Source: G963665975 sp963665975
GTDB lineage: Bacteria > Bacteroidota > Rhodothermia > Rhodothermales > Bin80
NCBI GenBank assembly: GCA_963665975.1
Contig: OY762508.1
Coordinates: 2,666,001 to 2,730,000 of the forward strand
Direction of reading: 5' to 3'
DNA: 64,000 nucleotides
Part shown: positions 24,226-33,951 of the stretch, piece by piece
How positions within the stretch are numbered: position 1 is the first letter of the stretch
Layout of the letters: each line of letters begins with the position of its first letter
The notes under the pieces: generated by a model
The model's input: the letters and a program-made list of their open reading frames with translations, nothing else
The model's database searches: none
What the model was told of the DNA's origin: nothing
Position numbers and translations under genes: made by a program

Positions 24226-27200
24226 GTGCCCCAGGATGCTGTGACCTCACTAGGATTCAATACTGGCTTTGTTGAGGAGCTATACAAGAAGTTCCTTGAA
24301 GAGCCCGAGAGTGTCAGCCCCAGCTGGCGTGATTTCTTCACCGACTATCGTCCTAGTGCCTCGTTTGTGGCGGTGGAAGAGGTTGCGTCTGTACCCGAGC
24401 CTGACGTGCAGGAGGTGGAGGACCATGCTCCTGCTGATGCGGATGTCAGACAGATCCGCGGCGCGTCGGCGCGTCTGGTCCAGAACATGGAGGCAAGTCT
24501 CGGCATGCCCACGGCGACGTCCGTGCGCCGCGTGGCCGTCAAATTGCTGGCCGAAAACCGCACGCTGCTGAATCAGCATCAACAGGGGGCTGGCGGACTG
24601 AAAGTCTCCTATACCCACCTGATCGGCTATGCCGTCGTGCGGGCGCTGAAGGCGATTCCCCACATGTACTCTACCTTTCGCCGGCACCGGGATGAACCGG
24701 AGCACATACTTCCGCACGCGATCAATCTGGGGCTGGCGATTGACGTGGAGCGACGCGGCAAGCGTGCGCTGCTTGTGCCCAACATAAAGGGGGCTGGCGG
24801 AATGAACTTCGCCCAGTTCATCGGCATCTACAACGATCTTATTCGTCGCGCGCGCCAGAACAGGCTCACCGTCGCTGACTTCCAGGGGACCACGGCTACG
24901 CTTACCAATCCCGGCATGATCGGCACGAGCCTCAGTGTGCCGCGCCTGATGCCCAACCAGGGCGTTATCGTGGGCATAGGATCGATCGGATATCCGGCGG
25001 AGTTTCGCGCCCTGCCACCGGACGCGGTGAGCAAGGTGGGTATCTCCCAGGTCATGACGATCACGTCCACGTATGATCACCGCATCATTCAGGGGGCCGA
25101 AAGCGGAGCGTTCCTGGCTTATCTGGAAGAGTTGCTTCTGGGGAAGCACAACTTCTACACGGACGTTTTCGCCCACCTTAACGTCCCGTACGCGCCGTAC
25201 GTACTGAGTCCGGACTCAACCCCACAGCTCGGCACCTACCGAGAGGCCAGCGCGGAGTTGGATGTGATTGAGAAGCAGGCGCGTGTCATGGTGCTGATCC
25301 GGGTCTTCCGGGTGCGGGGGCACTTGCAGGCCGACACCAACCCGCTGGGATATCAGTGGACCTATCACCCGGAGCTGGATCCAGCCCAGTACGGGCTTAC
25401 GGTATGGGACCTGGACCGCGAATTTGTTACCGGCGGGCTGGGAGGCAAGGATGTATTGCCACTCAGAGAGATCCTCCGCATCCTGCGCGAGACCTACACG
25501 CGGCGCATCGGTGTGCAGTTTATGCATATTTCCGATCCGACCGAAAAGCGGTGGCTCCAGGAGCGCATTGAGCCGCTGCGCAACATGGATGTAATCTCTG
25601 TAGAAGGCAAGCGGCGCATTGCGCAGAAACTGAACTCGGCGGAAGCGTTCGAGCGGTTTCTTCATACGAAGTATATCGGACACAAGCGGTTTTCACTTGA
25701 GGGTGGGGAAAGCCTGATCCCGATGATCGACGTGATCATTTCGGACGCGGCGGAGCAGGAGGTGCACGAAGTGGTGATCGGGATGGCTCACCGGGGTCGG
25801 CTCAACGTGCTGGCGAACATCCTTGAGAAGTCGTACGAGGCCATTTTTTCCGAATTCGAAGGCAACCTGGATCCGGGTACCATTTATGGGTCCGGGGATG
25901 TCAAGTATCATTTGGGGGCCAAGAGCACGCACACCGTTCCCGATGGCTCAAGCATTGCGTTAACGCTTGCCTCGAATCCGAGCCACCTTGAAGCGGTCAG
26001 CCCTATCGTGGAAGGGATGGTGCGCTCCAAGCAGGATATGCTCCGGCGACAGGATGCGCCGAACGTCCCTGGTGGCGACGTGCACGATGCTGTGCTTCCG
26101 CTGCTCATCCACGGCGATGCCGCCTTTGCCGGGCAGGGCGTGGTGGCGGAAACCCTGAATTTCTCGCAATTGCGTGGCTATCATACCGGCGGCACGGTGC
26201 ATATTGTGATCAACAACCAGATCGGATTCACCACGGGGCCGAGTGAAGCACGCAGTTCGCAGTATGCTACGGATGTGGCCCGCCTCATCGAAGCGCCCAT
26301 CTTTCATGTCAACGGTGACGATCCGGAGGCGTGCGTGCGCATAGCCCGCCTGGCCTTGGATTACCGGCAGGTCTTCAACAAGGACGTGGTCATCGACATG
26401 CTTTGCTACCGCGTTCACGGCCACAACGAGGGGGACGAGCCCACGTTTACGAATCCAGTATTGTATCAGCAGATCCAGGCGAAGCGCTCGCCACGGAAGC
26501 TCTACACGGAAATGTTGCTCCAACGCGGTGAAATGAGCCCGGAGGAGACCGAGCGTGTCCTGGATGACTTTCATGGCCAGCTTCAGGAAGCTTTCGAGCG
26601 CACCAGAAACTTGAAGCAGAAGGATCCCGAGGAAATCCTGCTCAGCCTGCTCTCGCGGATGGAGGATTTACGAGTCCCGTTACAGGATGTAGACACAAGG
26701 GCTACGCACGAAGATATCGAAGCGGTGCTGGCGGCACTGGTGAGGATTCCGGAGCATTTTGCGGCGCACGAGAAGCTGGTCCGGCAGTTCGCGCGCCGCG
26801 ACGAGCGGTTCCGCAAGAGCGGACATGTAGACTGGGCTTTCGCCGAGGCTCTGTCCTTTGGAACTCTGTTAACCGAAGGTATCAGCGTGCGTCTGAGCGG
26901 CCAGGACTCCCGCCGAGCCACTTTCAGCCAGCGGCATGCCGTACTCTACGACCAGGTCACCAACGAGGAATACATCCCGCTGAACAATATCCGAGAGGGC
27001 CAAGCGCGGTTCTTCATCTACGACAGCCTCCTTTCGGAGTATGCAGTAACCGGCTTTGAGTACGGGTACAGTGTTGGCGATCCGTCTGCACTCGTAATCT
27101 GGGAGGCGCAATTCGGTGACTTTTCCAATGGCGCGCAGATCGTCTTCGACCAGTTTCTGTCGGCGGCAGAGGAAAAATGGGGACAGACGAGCAGCATGGT

Positions 27201-27876
27201 CGCGCTCTTGCCGCATGGCTATGAGGGGCAGGGCCCAGAGCATTCGTCTGCGCGCCTGGAGCGTTTTCTGCAGCTGTGCGCCGAAGACAACATGATTGTA
27301 TGCTATTTGAGTACGCCCGCCAATTATTTCCATGCGCTGCGACGGCAGGTGAAGCGGGAACTCAAGAAGCCGCTCATCTTGATGACACCGAAGAGCCTGT
27401 TGCGTCACGCGCAGGCGGTGTCTGACATCAAGGAGTTAACCGATGGAGCATTCCGCCACGTCATTTGTGACGACATCGATCCGAATACCGCCCAGCGTGT
27501 GCTTGTGTGCAGTGGCAAGATTTATTATGATCTGCACAAGGCTCTCCAGGGCGAACCTGAGAAGGCTGGCCGGATTGCGGTGGCACGTTTAGAGCAGTTG
27601 TACCCGTTCCCGGCGGACTACGTAGAAGCAGCACTGGCGCGCTACAAGGGCGCGCATGAGGTTTTCTGGGTGCAGGAAGAACCAGAAAACATGGGGGCCT
27701 GGACTTACGTACGCAACCGCATCGATGGATTACTCGAAAAGATCCACGGAAACGGAGACCAGCGTGTGCGCTACATCGGGCGCGTAGGGAGCGCAAGCCC
27801 CGCTAGCGGCAGCGCGATGGTGCATCAGATTGAGCAGTGGCAAATCGTTCAGGAAGCGCTGGCGCTTGCATCATGA
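24226..27876 (+). CDS. kgd: Multifunctional 2-oxoglutarate decarboxylase/dehydrogenase E2-E1 fusion (Kgd type)
   Basis: 1216 residues, start GTG at 24226. In this fused enzyme one chain carries the thiamine-diphosphate decarboxylase (E1) and the acyltransferase (E2) of the 2-oxoglutarate step of the TCA cycle. The N-terminal segment (FVEELYKKFLEEPESVSPSW) is the E1 N-terminal helix region. Residues about 90 to 300 form the E2-like catalytic domain, ending in TSTYDHRIIQGAESG with its active His. From 330 on is the E1 part, with GMAHRGRLNVLAN, GDAAFAGQGVVAETLNFSQL, NNQIGFTT and, near the end, a Tkt-like C-terminal domain. No lipoyl domain is visible, as in actinobacterial Kgd, so a separate lipoyl protein may be needed for the full complex. 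Confidence 0.95.
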   Translation: MPQDAVTSLGFNTGFVEELYKKFLEEPESVSPSWRDFFTDYRPSASFVAVEEVASVPEPDVQEVEDHAPADADVRQIRGASARLVQNMEASLGMPTATSVRRVAVKLLAENRTLLNQHQQGAGGLKVSYTHLIGYAVVRALKAIPHMYSTFRRHRDEPEHILPHAINLGLAIDVERRGKRALLVPNIKGAGGMNFAQFIGIYNDLIRRARQNRLTVADFQGTTATLTNPGMIGTSLSVPRLMPNQGVIVGIGSIGYPAEFRALPPDAVSKVGISQVMTITSTYDHRIIQGAESGAFLAYLEELLLGKHNFYTDVFAHLNVPYAPYVLSPDSTPQLGTYREASAELDVIEKQARVMVLIRVFRVRGHLQADTNPLGYQWTYHPELDPAQYGLTVWDLDREFVTGGLGGKDVLPLREILRILRETYTRRIGVQFMHISDPTEKRWLQERIEPLRNMDVISVEGKRRIAQKLNSAEAFERFLHTKYIGHKRFSLEGGESLIPMIDVIISDAAEQEVHEVVIGMAHRGRLNVLANILEKSYEAIFSEFEGNLDPGTIYGSGDVKYHLGAKSTHTVPDGSSIALTLASNPSHLEAVSPIVEGMVRSKQDMLRRQDAPNVPGGDVHDAVLPLLIHGDAAFAGQGVVAETLNFSQLRGYHTGGTVHIVINNQIGFTTGPSEARSSQYATDVARLIEAPIFHVNGDDPEACVRIARLALDYRQVFNKDVVIDMLCYRVHGHNEGDEPTFTNPVLYQQIQAKRSPRKLYTEMLLQRGEMSPEETERVLDDFHGQLQEAFERTRNLKQKDPEEILLSLLSRMEDLRVPLQDVDTRATHEDIEAVLAALVRIPEHFAAHEKLVRQFARRDERFRKSGHVDWAFAEALSFGTLLTEGISVRLSGQDSRRATFSQRHAVLYDQVTNEEYIPLNNIREGQARFFIYDSLLSEYAVTGFEYGYSVGDPSALVIWEAQFGDFSNGAQIVFDQFLSAAEEKWGQTSSMVALLPHGYEGQGPEHSSARLERFLQLCAEDNMIVCYLSTPANYFHALRRQVKRELKKPLILMTPKSLLRHAQAVSDIKELTDGAFRHVICDDIDPNTAQRVLVCSGKIYYDLHKALQGEPEKAGRIAVARLEQLYPFPADYVEAALARYKGAHEVFWVQEEPENMGAWTYVRNRIDGLLEKIHGNGDQRVRYIGRVGSASPASGSAMVHQIEQWQIVQEALALAS

Positions 27877-27915
27877 GCGCGCGCAATCGGAGGGTAGTGC
27901 GATGTCTGGCGTTTG

Positions 27916-28122
27916 CTAGTAGCGCCGGTTATGCTTGCGGGCGTTGCGCGCAGCCTTTTCCTTGGCAAGGCGCCGCTCCTCGGAAGGTTTCGTAAATGCC
28001 ATATTCTGACGATACATGCGCAGGATGCGACTACGGTTTACAGCGCGTTTGAACCTGCGCAGGGCGCGGTCGATATTTTCTTTGTCTCTGACTTTTACGC
28101 CAACTCCTACATGATGGGCCAA
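27916..28122 (-). CDS. rpsU: Ribosomal protein bS21
   Basis: 68 residues, a small basic protein of the 30S subunit that helps mRNA selection. The sequence VGVGVKVRDKENIDRALRRF, followed by NRSRILRMYRQ and a Lys/Arg-rich tail, is the bS21 pattern. The start is TTG at 28122: a strong GGAGGA lies six bases upstream, and the nearby ATG is out of frame. The gene is convergent with kgd (39 bases between stops) and divergent from rdgB. Confidence 0.93.
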   Translation of the reverse strand: MAHHVGVGVKVRDKENIDRALRRFKRAVNRSRILRMYRQNMAFTKPSEERRLAKEKAARNARKHNRRY

Positions 28123-28219
28123 GGGGTTTCCTCCGTTTTGCTTCCTGGGTATGAGACAATGCCGGGCACAGCATAGTTATGTACCCGAGGCATTTCGCCA
28201 AGTTCCACCGGTTTGCTAT

Positions 28220-28804
28220 ATGCGCATTGTTCTGGCCACTCGCAACCGCGGCAAGGTCGCCGAGATTCGCGCGTTGCTCTCGGATCTTCCGGTGGACCTG
28301 CTCGCTGCCACTGATATGGACGGGATTCCTGAGGTGGACGAGGATGCGCTGACGCTGGAGGGAAACGCGGCCAAGAAAGCACAATTGCTGCATGCCTGCA
28401 CAGGGTTGCCGGCGCTAGCAGATGACACGGGTCTGGAGGTGGACGCTCTGGGTGGCAGGCCGGGTGTGTATGCAGCGCGCTATGCTGGCGAGGGCTGCAC
28501 GCCTGCCGACAATCGCCGTCTCCTGCTCCACGAGCTACGTGGCGAAGTCAACCGTACCGCGCAGTTTCGCTGTGTGTTGGCATTCGTGGAGAAGGGAGAG
28601 GAGCGGTTCTTCGAGGGAGCATGCAGGGGACGTATTCCAACCACGGAGCACGGTACGGGTGGATTCGGGTATGATGCGGTATTTGTTCCGGAGGGGTATG
28701 CGCAGACGTTCGCCGAATTGAGCGCCCGTCAAAAGAATGCCATAAGCCATCGCGCGCAGGCACTCGAACGCTTCCGCACGTACCTGTGCGCCCGGCTGTC
28801 CTGA
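28220..28804 (+). CDS. rdgB: XTP/dITP diphosphatase (RdgB/HAM1)
   Basis: 194 residues. It removes non-canonical purine triphosphates (dITP, XTP) from the pool. ATRNRGKVAEI at the start binds the triphosphate, ADDTGLEVDALGGRPG holds the metal-binding Asp residues, and the end has AISHRAQALERF, which contacts the base. Start ATG at 28220, since the canonical family begins M-x-I/V-V-A-T-x-N. An ATG at 28151 would add an unrelated tail. dtd follows 27 bases later and is probably in the same transcript. Confidence 0.95.
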   Translation: MRIVLATRNRGKVAEIRALLSDLPVDLLAATDMDGIPEVDEDALTLEGNAAKKAQLLHACTGLPALADDTGLEVDALGGRPGVYAARYAGEGCTPADNRRLLLHELRGEVNRTAQFRCVLAFVEKGEERFFEGACRGRIPTTEHGTGGFGYDAVFVPEGYAQTFAELSARQKNAISHRAQALERFRTYLCARLS

Positions 28805-28831
28805 GCCGGCGTGGCAATTACTGATATCTCC

Positions 28832-29296
28832 ATGGTCGTTCTCGTACAACGCGTAGCCAGCGCTTCTGTCACCGTGGACGGGCGCACCGTCGGTGCCATT
28901 GGTCCGGGGCTACTCATTTTCGTCGGCGTGCACCGTCTCGATGACGGGAGTGAGATAGCATATCTGGCGCGCAAGTGCCTCAACCTGCGCATCTTCCCGG
29001 ATGATGCGGGGCTAATGAATCGCTCCATCGTGGACGTTGACGGCGAGGTCTTGGTAGTGTCACAGTTTACACTCTGTGGCACGGCGAAGAAGGGGAATCG
29101 TCCATCCTTTGTAGACGCTGCGCGGCCGGAAAAGGCCGAGGCCCTGTACCTGCGGTTCATCGCCGCCGTGGAGGCTGGCCTGGACAAGTCAGTAGCTGCC
29201 GGCATCTTTGGAGCATCGATGCAGGTGCGCCTGGTAAATGACGGACCCGTGACGCTGTGGTTAGAGCGGAAGCCGGCGGGTGTGGAACGCGCGTGA
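28832..29296 (+). CDS. dtd: D-aminoacyl-tRNA deacylase
   Basis: 154 residues. It removes D-amino acids wrongly attached to tRNA. The family start VVLVQRVASASVTVDG, the active-site SQFTL near 75 and the cross-dimer loop with NDGPVT near 140 are all present. I chose ATG at 28832, which gives the normal family N-terminus. A GTG at 28811 would add seven residues. The gene lies after rdgB and convergent to pyrD. Confidence 0.93.
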   Translation: MVVLVQRVASASVTVDGRTVGAIGPGLLIFVGVHRLDDGSEIAYLARKCLNLRIFPDDAGLMNRSIVDVDGEVLVVSQFTLCGTAKKGNRPSFVDAARPEKAEALYLRFIAAVEAGLDKSVAAGIFGASMQVRLVNDGPVTLWLERKPAGVERA

Positions 29297-29320
29297 AATG
29301 CCGTTCGGTTGTGCGAAGCG

Positions 29321-30424
29321 CTAGTCTACTTCGACACCGATGAGTTGGCGGACGGTAGACAGTTTCCTCTTTTCCATCAGGCGCACCAGGTCTTCCTTCA
29401 GCGTGCGGATCAGGCGCGGTCCTTCGTATATCAGACCAGTATATACTTGCACGAGCGATGCCCCGGCGCTCATCAGAGCGACAGCCCCCTCCACGCTGTC
29501 AACGCCTCCGACGCCGATTATGGGAAGTCTGCCCTCGGTTGCGCGATACACGTACCGGACCAGCCGTGTCGAACGTTCCAGTAACGGCCGGCCGCTCACG
29601 CCACCCTGTCCAATGCGGGCAAGGCGAGCCGGCGACGTCGCGAGATACTTGCGATCCGGGGATGTATTTGAGGCCACAAAGCCAGCTACGCGGTGCTGCA
29701 GCGATACGGCGATGATTTCTTCCAGATGGCTATCATAGACGGTAACACTGGTCGGCAGCGGCGGCAGCTTGACCAGTATGGGGATCGAGAGTCCCTGCGC
29801 CTTGCGTTGAGCACCAATGATGGTCAGCAAGGCATCCAAGGCCTTGCCGTCCTCAAAGGACCTGCCGTCTGCCGTATTCGGGCAGGAAATATTCAGCGTA
29901 ACATAATCGGCCAGTGGAGCGAGCTGGCTGAAACTGACCCGATAGTCCTGCAATGCGGCCTCGGCTACTACCGTGCTGTCGTGTGTCTTTGCCAGATTGA
30001 TTCCCAGTGGCACGCGCAGCCTGTTGACGATACTTTGCACGCGCTTGCTGATACGCTCTGCGCCGTGGTTATTCAAACCCATCCGGTTGATCAGGGCGCG
30101 ATCTTCCGGGAGTCGGAACAGACGTGGTCGCGGGTTGCCGGACGTGGCCCGCGCCGTTACGGATCCAACCTCTACGAACCCGCAGCCAAGCTCTTCGAAA
30201 AAGCGTATGAGTTGGGCGTTCTTATCAAACCCAGCCGCCAGCCCTATCGGATTGGAGAAGAGCAGCCCAAGCAGGTGTTGTCCGAGCGCCGGGTGTCCGT
30301 AGCTGAAGGTGGATTCCAGAGCACGGGTAGCAAACCGCTGTGCCAGGCGCGCCGCCGAGACAGTGGCATGATGGGCAAACTCGGGATCAAGTTTGAACAG
30401 CCAGGGCCGAATGCGTTGGTACAT
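29321..30424 (-). CDS. pyrD: Dihydroorotate dehydrogenase, class 2 (quinone), with Cys at the catalytic-base position
   Basis: 367 residues. It oxidises dihydroorotate to orotate in pyrimidine synthesis with FMN and passes electrons to membrane quinones. The N-terminal helices MYQRIRPWLFKLDPEF are the membrane-docking region of class 2 enzymes. The core has NPIGLAAGFDKNA and GFVEVGSVTA. The active-site loop reads NISCPNT, so the base is Cys rather than the Ser usual in class 2; some class 2 relatives also have NxSCPNT. The FMN phosphate site has VGGVDS and the end has YTGLIYEGP. Start ATG at 30424. Confidence 0.95.
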   Translation of the reverse strand: MYQRIRPWLFKLDPEFAHHATVSAARLAQRFATRALESTFSYGHPALGQHLLGLLFSNPIGLAAGFDKNAQLIRFFEELGCGFVEVGSVTARATSGNPRPRLFRLPEDRALINRMGLNNHGAERISKRVQSIVNRLRVPLGINLAKTHDSTVVAEAALQDYRVSFSQLAPLADYVTLNISCPNTADGRSFEDGKALDALLTIIGAQRKAQGLSIPILVKLPPLPTSVTVYDSHLEEIIAVSLQHRVAGFVASNTSPDRKYLATSPARLARIGQGGVSGRPLLERSTRLVRYVYRATEGRLPIIGVGGVDSVEGAVALMSAGASLVQVYTGLIYEGPRLIRTLKEDLVRLMEKRKLSTVRQLIGVEVD

Positions 30425-30537
30425 GTGGGAATGGCTTCATCGGCCGTAGGACAGCAAGTGTTCAAGAATAAGGCAAGTGAGCTAGATATGAAATATTCTC
30501 GAGGATTGCGGCATCCCAAGTCTTCCGCATTCGCATG

Positions 30538-33500
30538 CTACCAGCCTGGCGTCAACTGGAAGCCAAAGTGCGCACCCTTGTCCGGGCGTTGGAATGGGTA
30601 GGCATAGTAAATTTCGAAGATTATATACCCGAGCAGGTTGAAGCGCGCCGATGTTCCGACGCTGATGACCGGAATCCGCTGGTCAGAGCGCGTTTCGAAT
30701 TTAAGCATGTCGAACGGATTTTCTCCCTGATTCCAGGCCAGTCCCGCATCGGAGAAGGCGGTGATTTCTGTCGGAAGGTATGGGAAGTTGATCAGCCCCA
30801 GTGCGTCGGTGCCCAACAGCGGAAGGCGCAGCTCGGCACTTGCGACGGCGATACGCGTCCCAAACAGGCGGTTGTAGATAGTCTGGCAGTTGCCGCCGGG
30901 GCACTCTGCGTCTACGTCGAACGAGTTGATGCTGTAGCCACGAACGAACCCCGGGTAATAGGCGTAGCCCAGGTATTCGTTGGCAAAGATATCATCGTTC
31001 GTTGCACCGTAGTTGCCTGTGTGCATTCCGCGCACGGCAAACGTCACCGGGTTGAGGAAGAAGTAGCGCCGATAGTCCGCGAGAACGGCTACATAGCTGC
31101 CAGTGCCCACGCGCGGGGCGACTTCGAAACGATAGCGTCCGCCCTGTATAGGCGAGGTGAATCCGAAATTCGAAAAGTCCCCAACGAAAGCTGCGCCGCC
31201 GTGGAAGAAGTAGATCGGGTCGCGTTCGCACAGGCGCGTCTGTACCTGCGAGGGCTCGAGGTCTCGGCAGCGCGGCGCAGATGTCCGTTGCCGGTCGATG
31301 CCGAACGGGGTATAGATGAACTGGATGACTTCGTAGTCGAACGCATACCGCGTGAATCCGCTGAAGATCTCGACCCGGCGCGTCGTAGTAAAGGGGTAGG
31401 ATCCAATGACCACGGCCTGGTCTACGAATATGCGATTGCGTATGTCTTGAACAACGTAATTCCCGGATCCGGTATAGCCTGCTATCGGTCCTCCATAGAG
31501 CAGCGGAATATGGCTGACCGCGCCACCATAGTTAAACCTGCGGCCCCGGTTCATGTAAACGACCATGCCGCCGATGTCCTTGAAGGTGCCGTTGGCCCGT
31601 GCTATGACGTTCAGGCTCTTGTTACCGAGCATGTCGCTGAAATAGAACCCGACGCCACCGGCGACGCCACTGCCATAAATGCCGCCTACGGACACGCCCA
31701 CCGACGGTGGCGCCACGGCATCTAGCCGTAGCCCCGACTTGTATTCTTTCTCGACGACGGCCTTGGCTTCCGGCAGGCCTGTCAGCGGGTCGTCGAGATA
31801 GTCCGCGACCAGCCCTTCACTCACTGCGCTATGCGGGGGAAGGGTGCCTGCCAGGCTCGCAGTATTATCGTCAACGCCATCGGCCAGCACGCCCGTGGTC
31901 TGGTCGGCTTCGAGCCCGAACACGCTAAACTCTCCGTTCGAGAACACGGAATACATTATGCGCCCGTTCTGGGTGGCCACGGACATGGCGGGAGACAGGG
32001 CCGTGATGCCACTGACCCCGGTCTTTAGCCGGGTCACGCGGAAGGAAAGGTCGGTGTCCAGCGCGTACCGGTAGATATCCGAGAAGCCATCGTGATCAGC
32101 AATGAAGTACAAACTCCGCCCGTCCGGCGAAAATTGTGGATTGATATGCTTGCCGCGGCTGAAGGGACGCAGAATACGCATTTCGCCGCTTGCCACCGTC
32201 ACCAGGGCCAAGCGTGGCGCCGCATACGAGAGCGTTTCCAAGTCCGTGCCTCCGGGGCCCCGATCGCTCACCACGGCAATGGTTTGCCCGTCCGGCGACC
32301 ATGCAGGCTGCAGGTCAGCATACCGGTCATTGGTGAGTTGTCGCACGTTGCCGGAGAGCAGGTCCAGTACATACAGATCGCTCCTGCCGCCGTCAATTCC
32401 GGAAAACGCGATGGAGCGCCCATCCGGCGACCATGCCGGGTTGCTCATGGCGGAAACACCCTCCACACTTATCCGCCGCTCAATGCTGCCTGAATCCAGG
32501 TCCCAGATCGAAATTTCGTTGTCGCCCTGCACGAATGTGATAAAGGCGAATTTCTTGCCGTCCGGGGACCACGATCCGGCAGAATTAATAAAGCGGATAT
32601 TGTCGAAGTGAGGATCCGTATTCGTGGCTTGCAGCTTGCGAATCGCCTTGCCTGTACGGGCATCAGCAATAAACAGGTTGATGTTGAACAGGTCCTTGTT
32701 AGACAGGTATGCCACGTACTGTCCGTCCGGGCTGACTGCCGGCGACAGATTCAGGCTGCTCCCGCTAATGTCATCTGCCAGCACGCGCTGCCCCGCACTG
32801 TCGGGGTGCACGCGCCCCTCCATGAACGGGAGGAATGTCTCTTTCAGCGCCAGCGCCCACTCTGCTGACAGCGAGTCGCCGGTAATGCCCAGTGTGTAGA
32901 CGAACGCAGAGTCGAGCCCCGTGCGGCCTCCCATTTTGAAAAGATTGGCGACGGCGGCGTCTCCGTATTTACCCCCGATATACGCCATGTACGCCTGCCC
33001 ATAGCGGTAGGGAAAATACTTGTTTCCCTTGGAGAGATCCGTAGTGGTTGGCAGATCATCGCGGAGTACGGCGTCGCGCATCCACATGGCGGTATGCACG
33101 TCTTCACGTCCTACGGACAGGTATTCAGCCATGCCCTCGACCAGCCAGAGCGGCAACAGTTGCAGTGCGAATCGGGAGCTGTCATTCCGGGCGAGCCCGA
33201 TATCATACTGGAAGCTATGGACCAATTCGTGTCCCAGTACATGGTCGGTTTCACTGTAGATGCCGGTCAGAGGCATCACGACACGTTCCTTGAGGCTCTC
33301 AGTGACGCCGCCCGTTCCCTGCCCCAACATGCCGCCAATGACGTTCGTCTGTTGAAAATCTGCATCGTTCGCATAGAAGATAATGGGCTTCCGCTCGTGG
33401 AATTCGCGCAGGAAGGTCCGGGCATGTCGCCGGTACCAGCGCTCTCCCATGCGTGCCGCATCCGCAACTGCCAGCTTTTCTTCCGGGTAATAGAAAAATT

Positions 33501-33675
33501 CGAAATGCTCCGTCTCGAAGCTCCTAAAATCAAAATAATCGTATTGCACCTTGTTGCGGCCGAAGCTCTGCGCGGCTGCCGGTGCGACCGCAAGCAACAG
33601 GGCAACAGAGGCAAGTACAGACGACGCGAGTGCACACAGGGCGCGAGGCTTGCTACGTAGTGGAGTATAATGCAT
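30538..33675 (-). CDS. Exported zinc metallopeptidase-like protein with PD40 propeller and C-terminal beta-barrel
   Basis: 1045 residues from ATG at 33675, where a signal peptide ends near APAAAQS. The N-terminal domain (about 35 to 230) has GHELVHSFQYD near 148-158 (HExxH zincin motif), and the glutamate of WLVEGMAEY about 30 residues later may be the third metal ligand. Residues about 260 to 600 are TolB/PD40 beta-propeller repeats (AVSPDGQYVAYLS, SWSPDGKKFAFI, AWSPDGRSIAFSG, AWSPDGQTIAVVS). From about 680 on there are glycine- and aromatic-rich strands ending in HFGFQLTPGW, the look of an outer-membrane barrel. It is probably an outer-membrane protein with a periplasmic or surface peptidase. 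An upstream in-frame start at 33789 adds a non-signal extension and is less likely. Confidence 0.82.
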   Translation of the reverse strand: MHYTPLRSKPRALCALASSVLASVALLLAVAPAAAQSFGRNKVQYDYFDFRSFETEHFEFFYYPEEKLAVADAARMGERWYRRHARTFLREFHERKPIIFYANDADFQQTNVIGGMLGQGTGGVTESLKERVVMPLTGIYSETDHVLGHELVHSFQYDIGLARNDSSRFALQLLPLWLVEGMAEYLSVGREDVHTAMWMRDAVLRDDLPTTTDLSKGNKYFPYRYGQAYMAYIGGKYGDAAVANLFKMGGRTGLDSAFVYTLGITGDSLSAEWALALKETFLPFMEGRVHPDSAGQRVLADDISGSSLNLSPAVSPDGQYVAYLSNKDLFNINLFIADARTGKAIRKLQATNTDPHFDNIRFINSAGSWSPDGKKFAFITFVQGDNEISIWDLDSGSIERRISVEGVSAMSNPAWSPDGRSIAFSGIDGGRSDLYVLDLLSGNVRQLTNDRYADLQPAWSPDGQTIAVVSDRGPGGTDLETLSYAAPRLALVTVASGEMRILRPFSRGKHINPQFSPDGRSLYFIADHDGFSDIYRYALDTDLSFRVTRLKTGVSGITALSPAMSVATQNGRIMYSVFSNGEFSVFGLEADQTTGVLADGVDDNTASLAGTLPPHSAVSEGLVADYLDDPLTGLPEAKAVVEKEYKSGLRLDAVAPPSVGVSVGGIYGSGVAGGVGFYFSDMLGNKSLNVIARANGTFKDIGGMVVYMNRGRRFNYGGAVSHIPLLYGGPIAGYTGSGNYVVQDIRNRIFVDQAVVIGSYPFTTTRRVEIFSGFTRYAFDYEVIQFIYTPFGIDRQRTSAPRCRDLEPSQVQTRLCERDPIYFFHGGAAFVGDFSNFGFTSPIQGGRYRFEVAPRVGTGSYVAVLADYRRYFFLNPVTFAVRGMHTGNYGATNDDIFANEYLGYAYYPGFVRGYSINSFDVDAECPGGNCQTIYNRLFGTRIAVASAELRLPLLGTDALGLINFPYLPTEITAFSDAGLAWNQGENPFDMLKFETRSDQRIPVISVGTSARFNLLGYIIFEIYYAYPFQRPDKGAHFGFQLTPGW

Positions 33676-33951
33676 GGGTCGTTTCGGCGAGACGACAGTG
33701 AAGGAAGTAGGTCTGCGCGCATGGTGCACTCTCGCGAAGATCCACCTACTATGTAAGGCAGAGCCCGAAAGGGTGTTCCACGAAGACAATGTACAAACTC
33801 TGCCAATGGATGAAGAAGGCGTCTGAAGGGTGCATATTGCGCCCCTTGCTGTTGTACTTTGGCCAGACTGGCCGGAAGTACGTACTGCGGAACACGAACG
33901 CTTGTATACCTATACACGAATAATGGCATTGCGTGTGGATCGAAGTAACTG

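Noticed and set aside
30535..31725. 396-codon frame opposite the barrel-containing gene
   Set aside because: Antisense to a gene with clear motifs; the product shows no family pattern.
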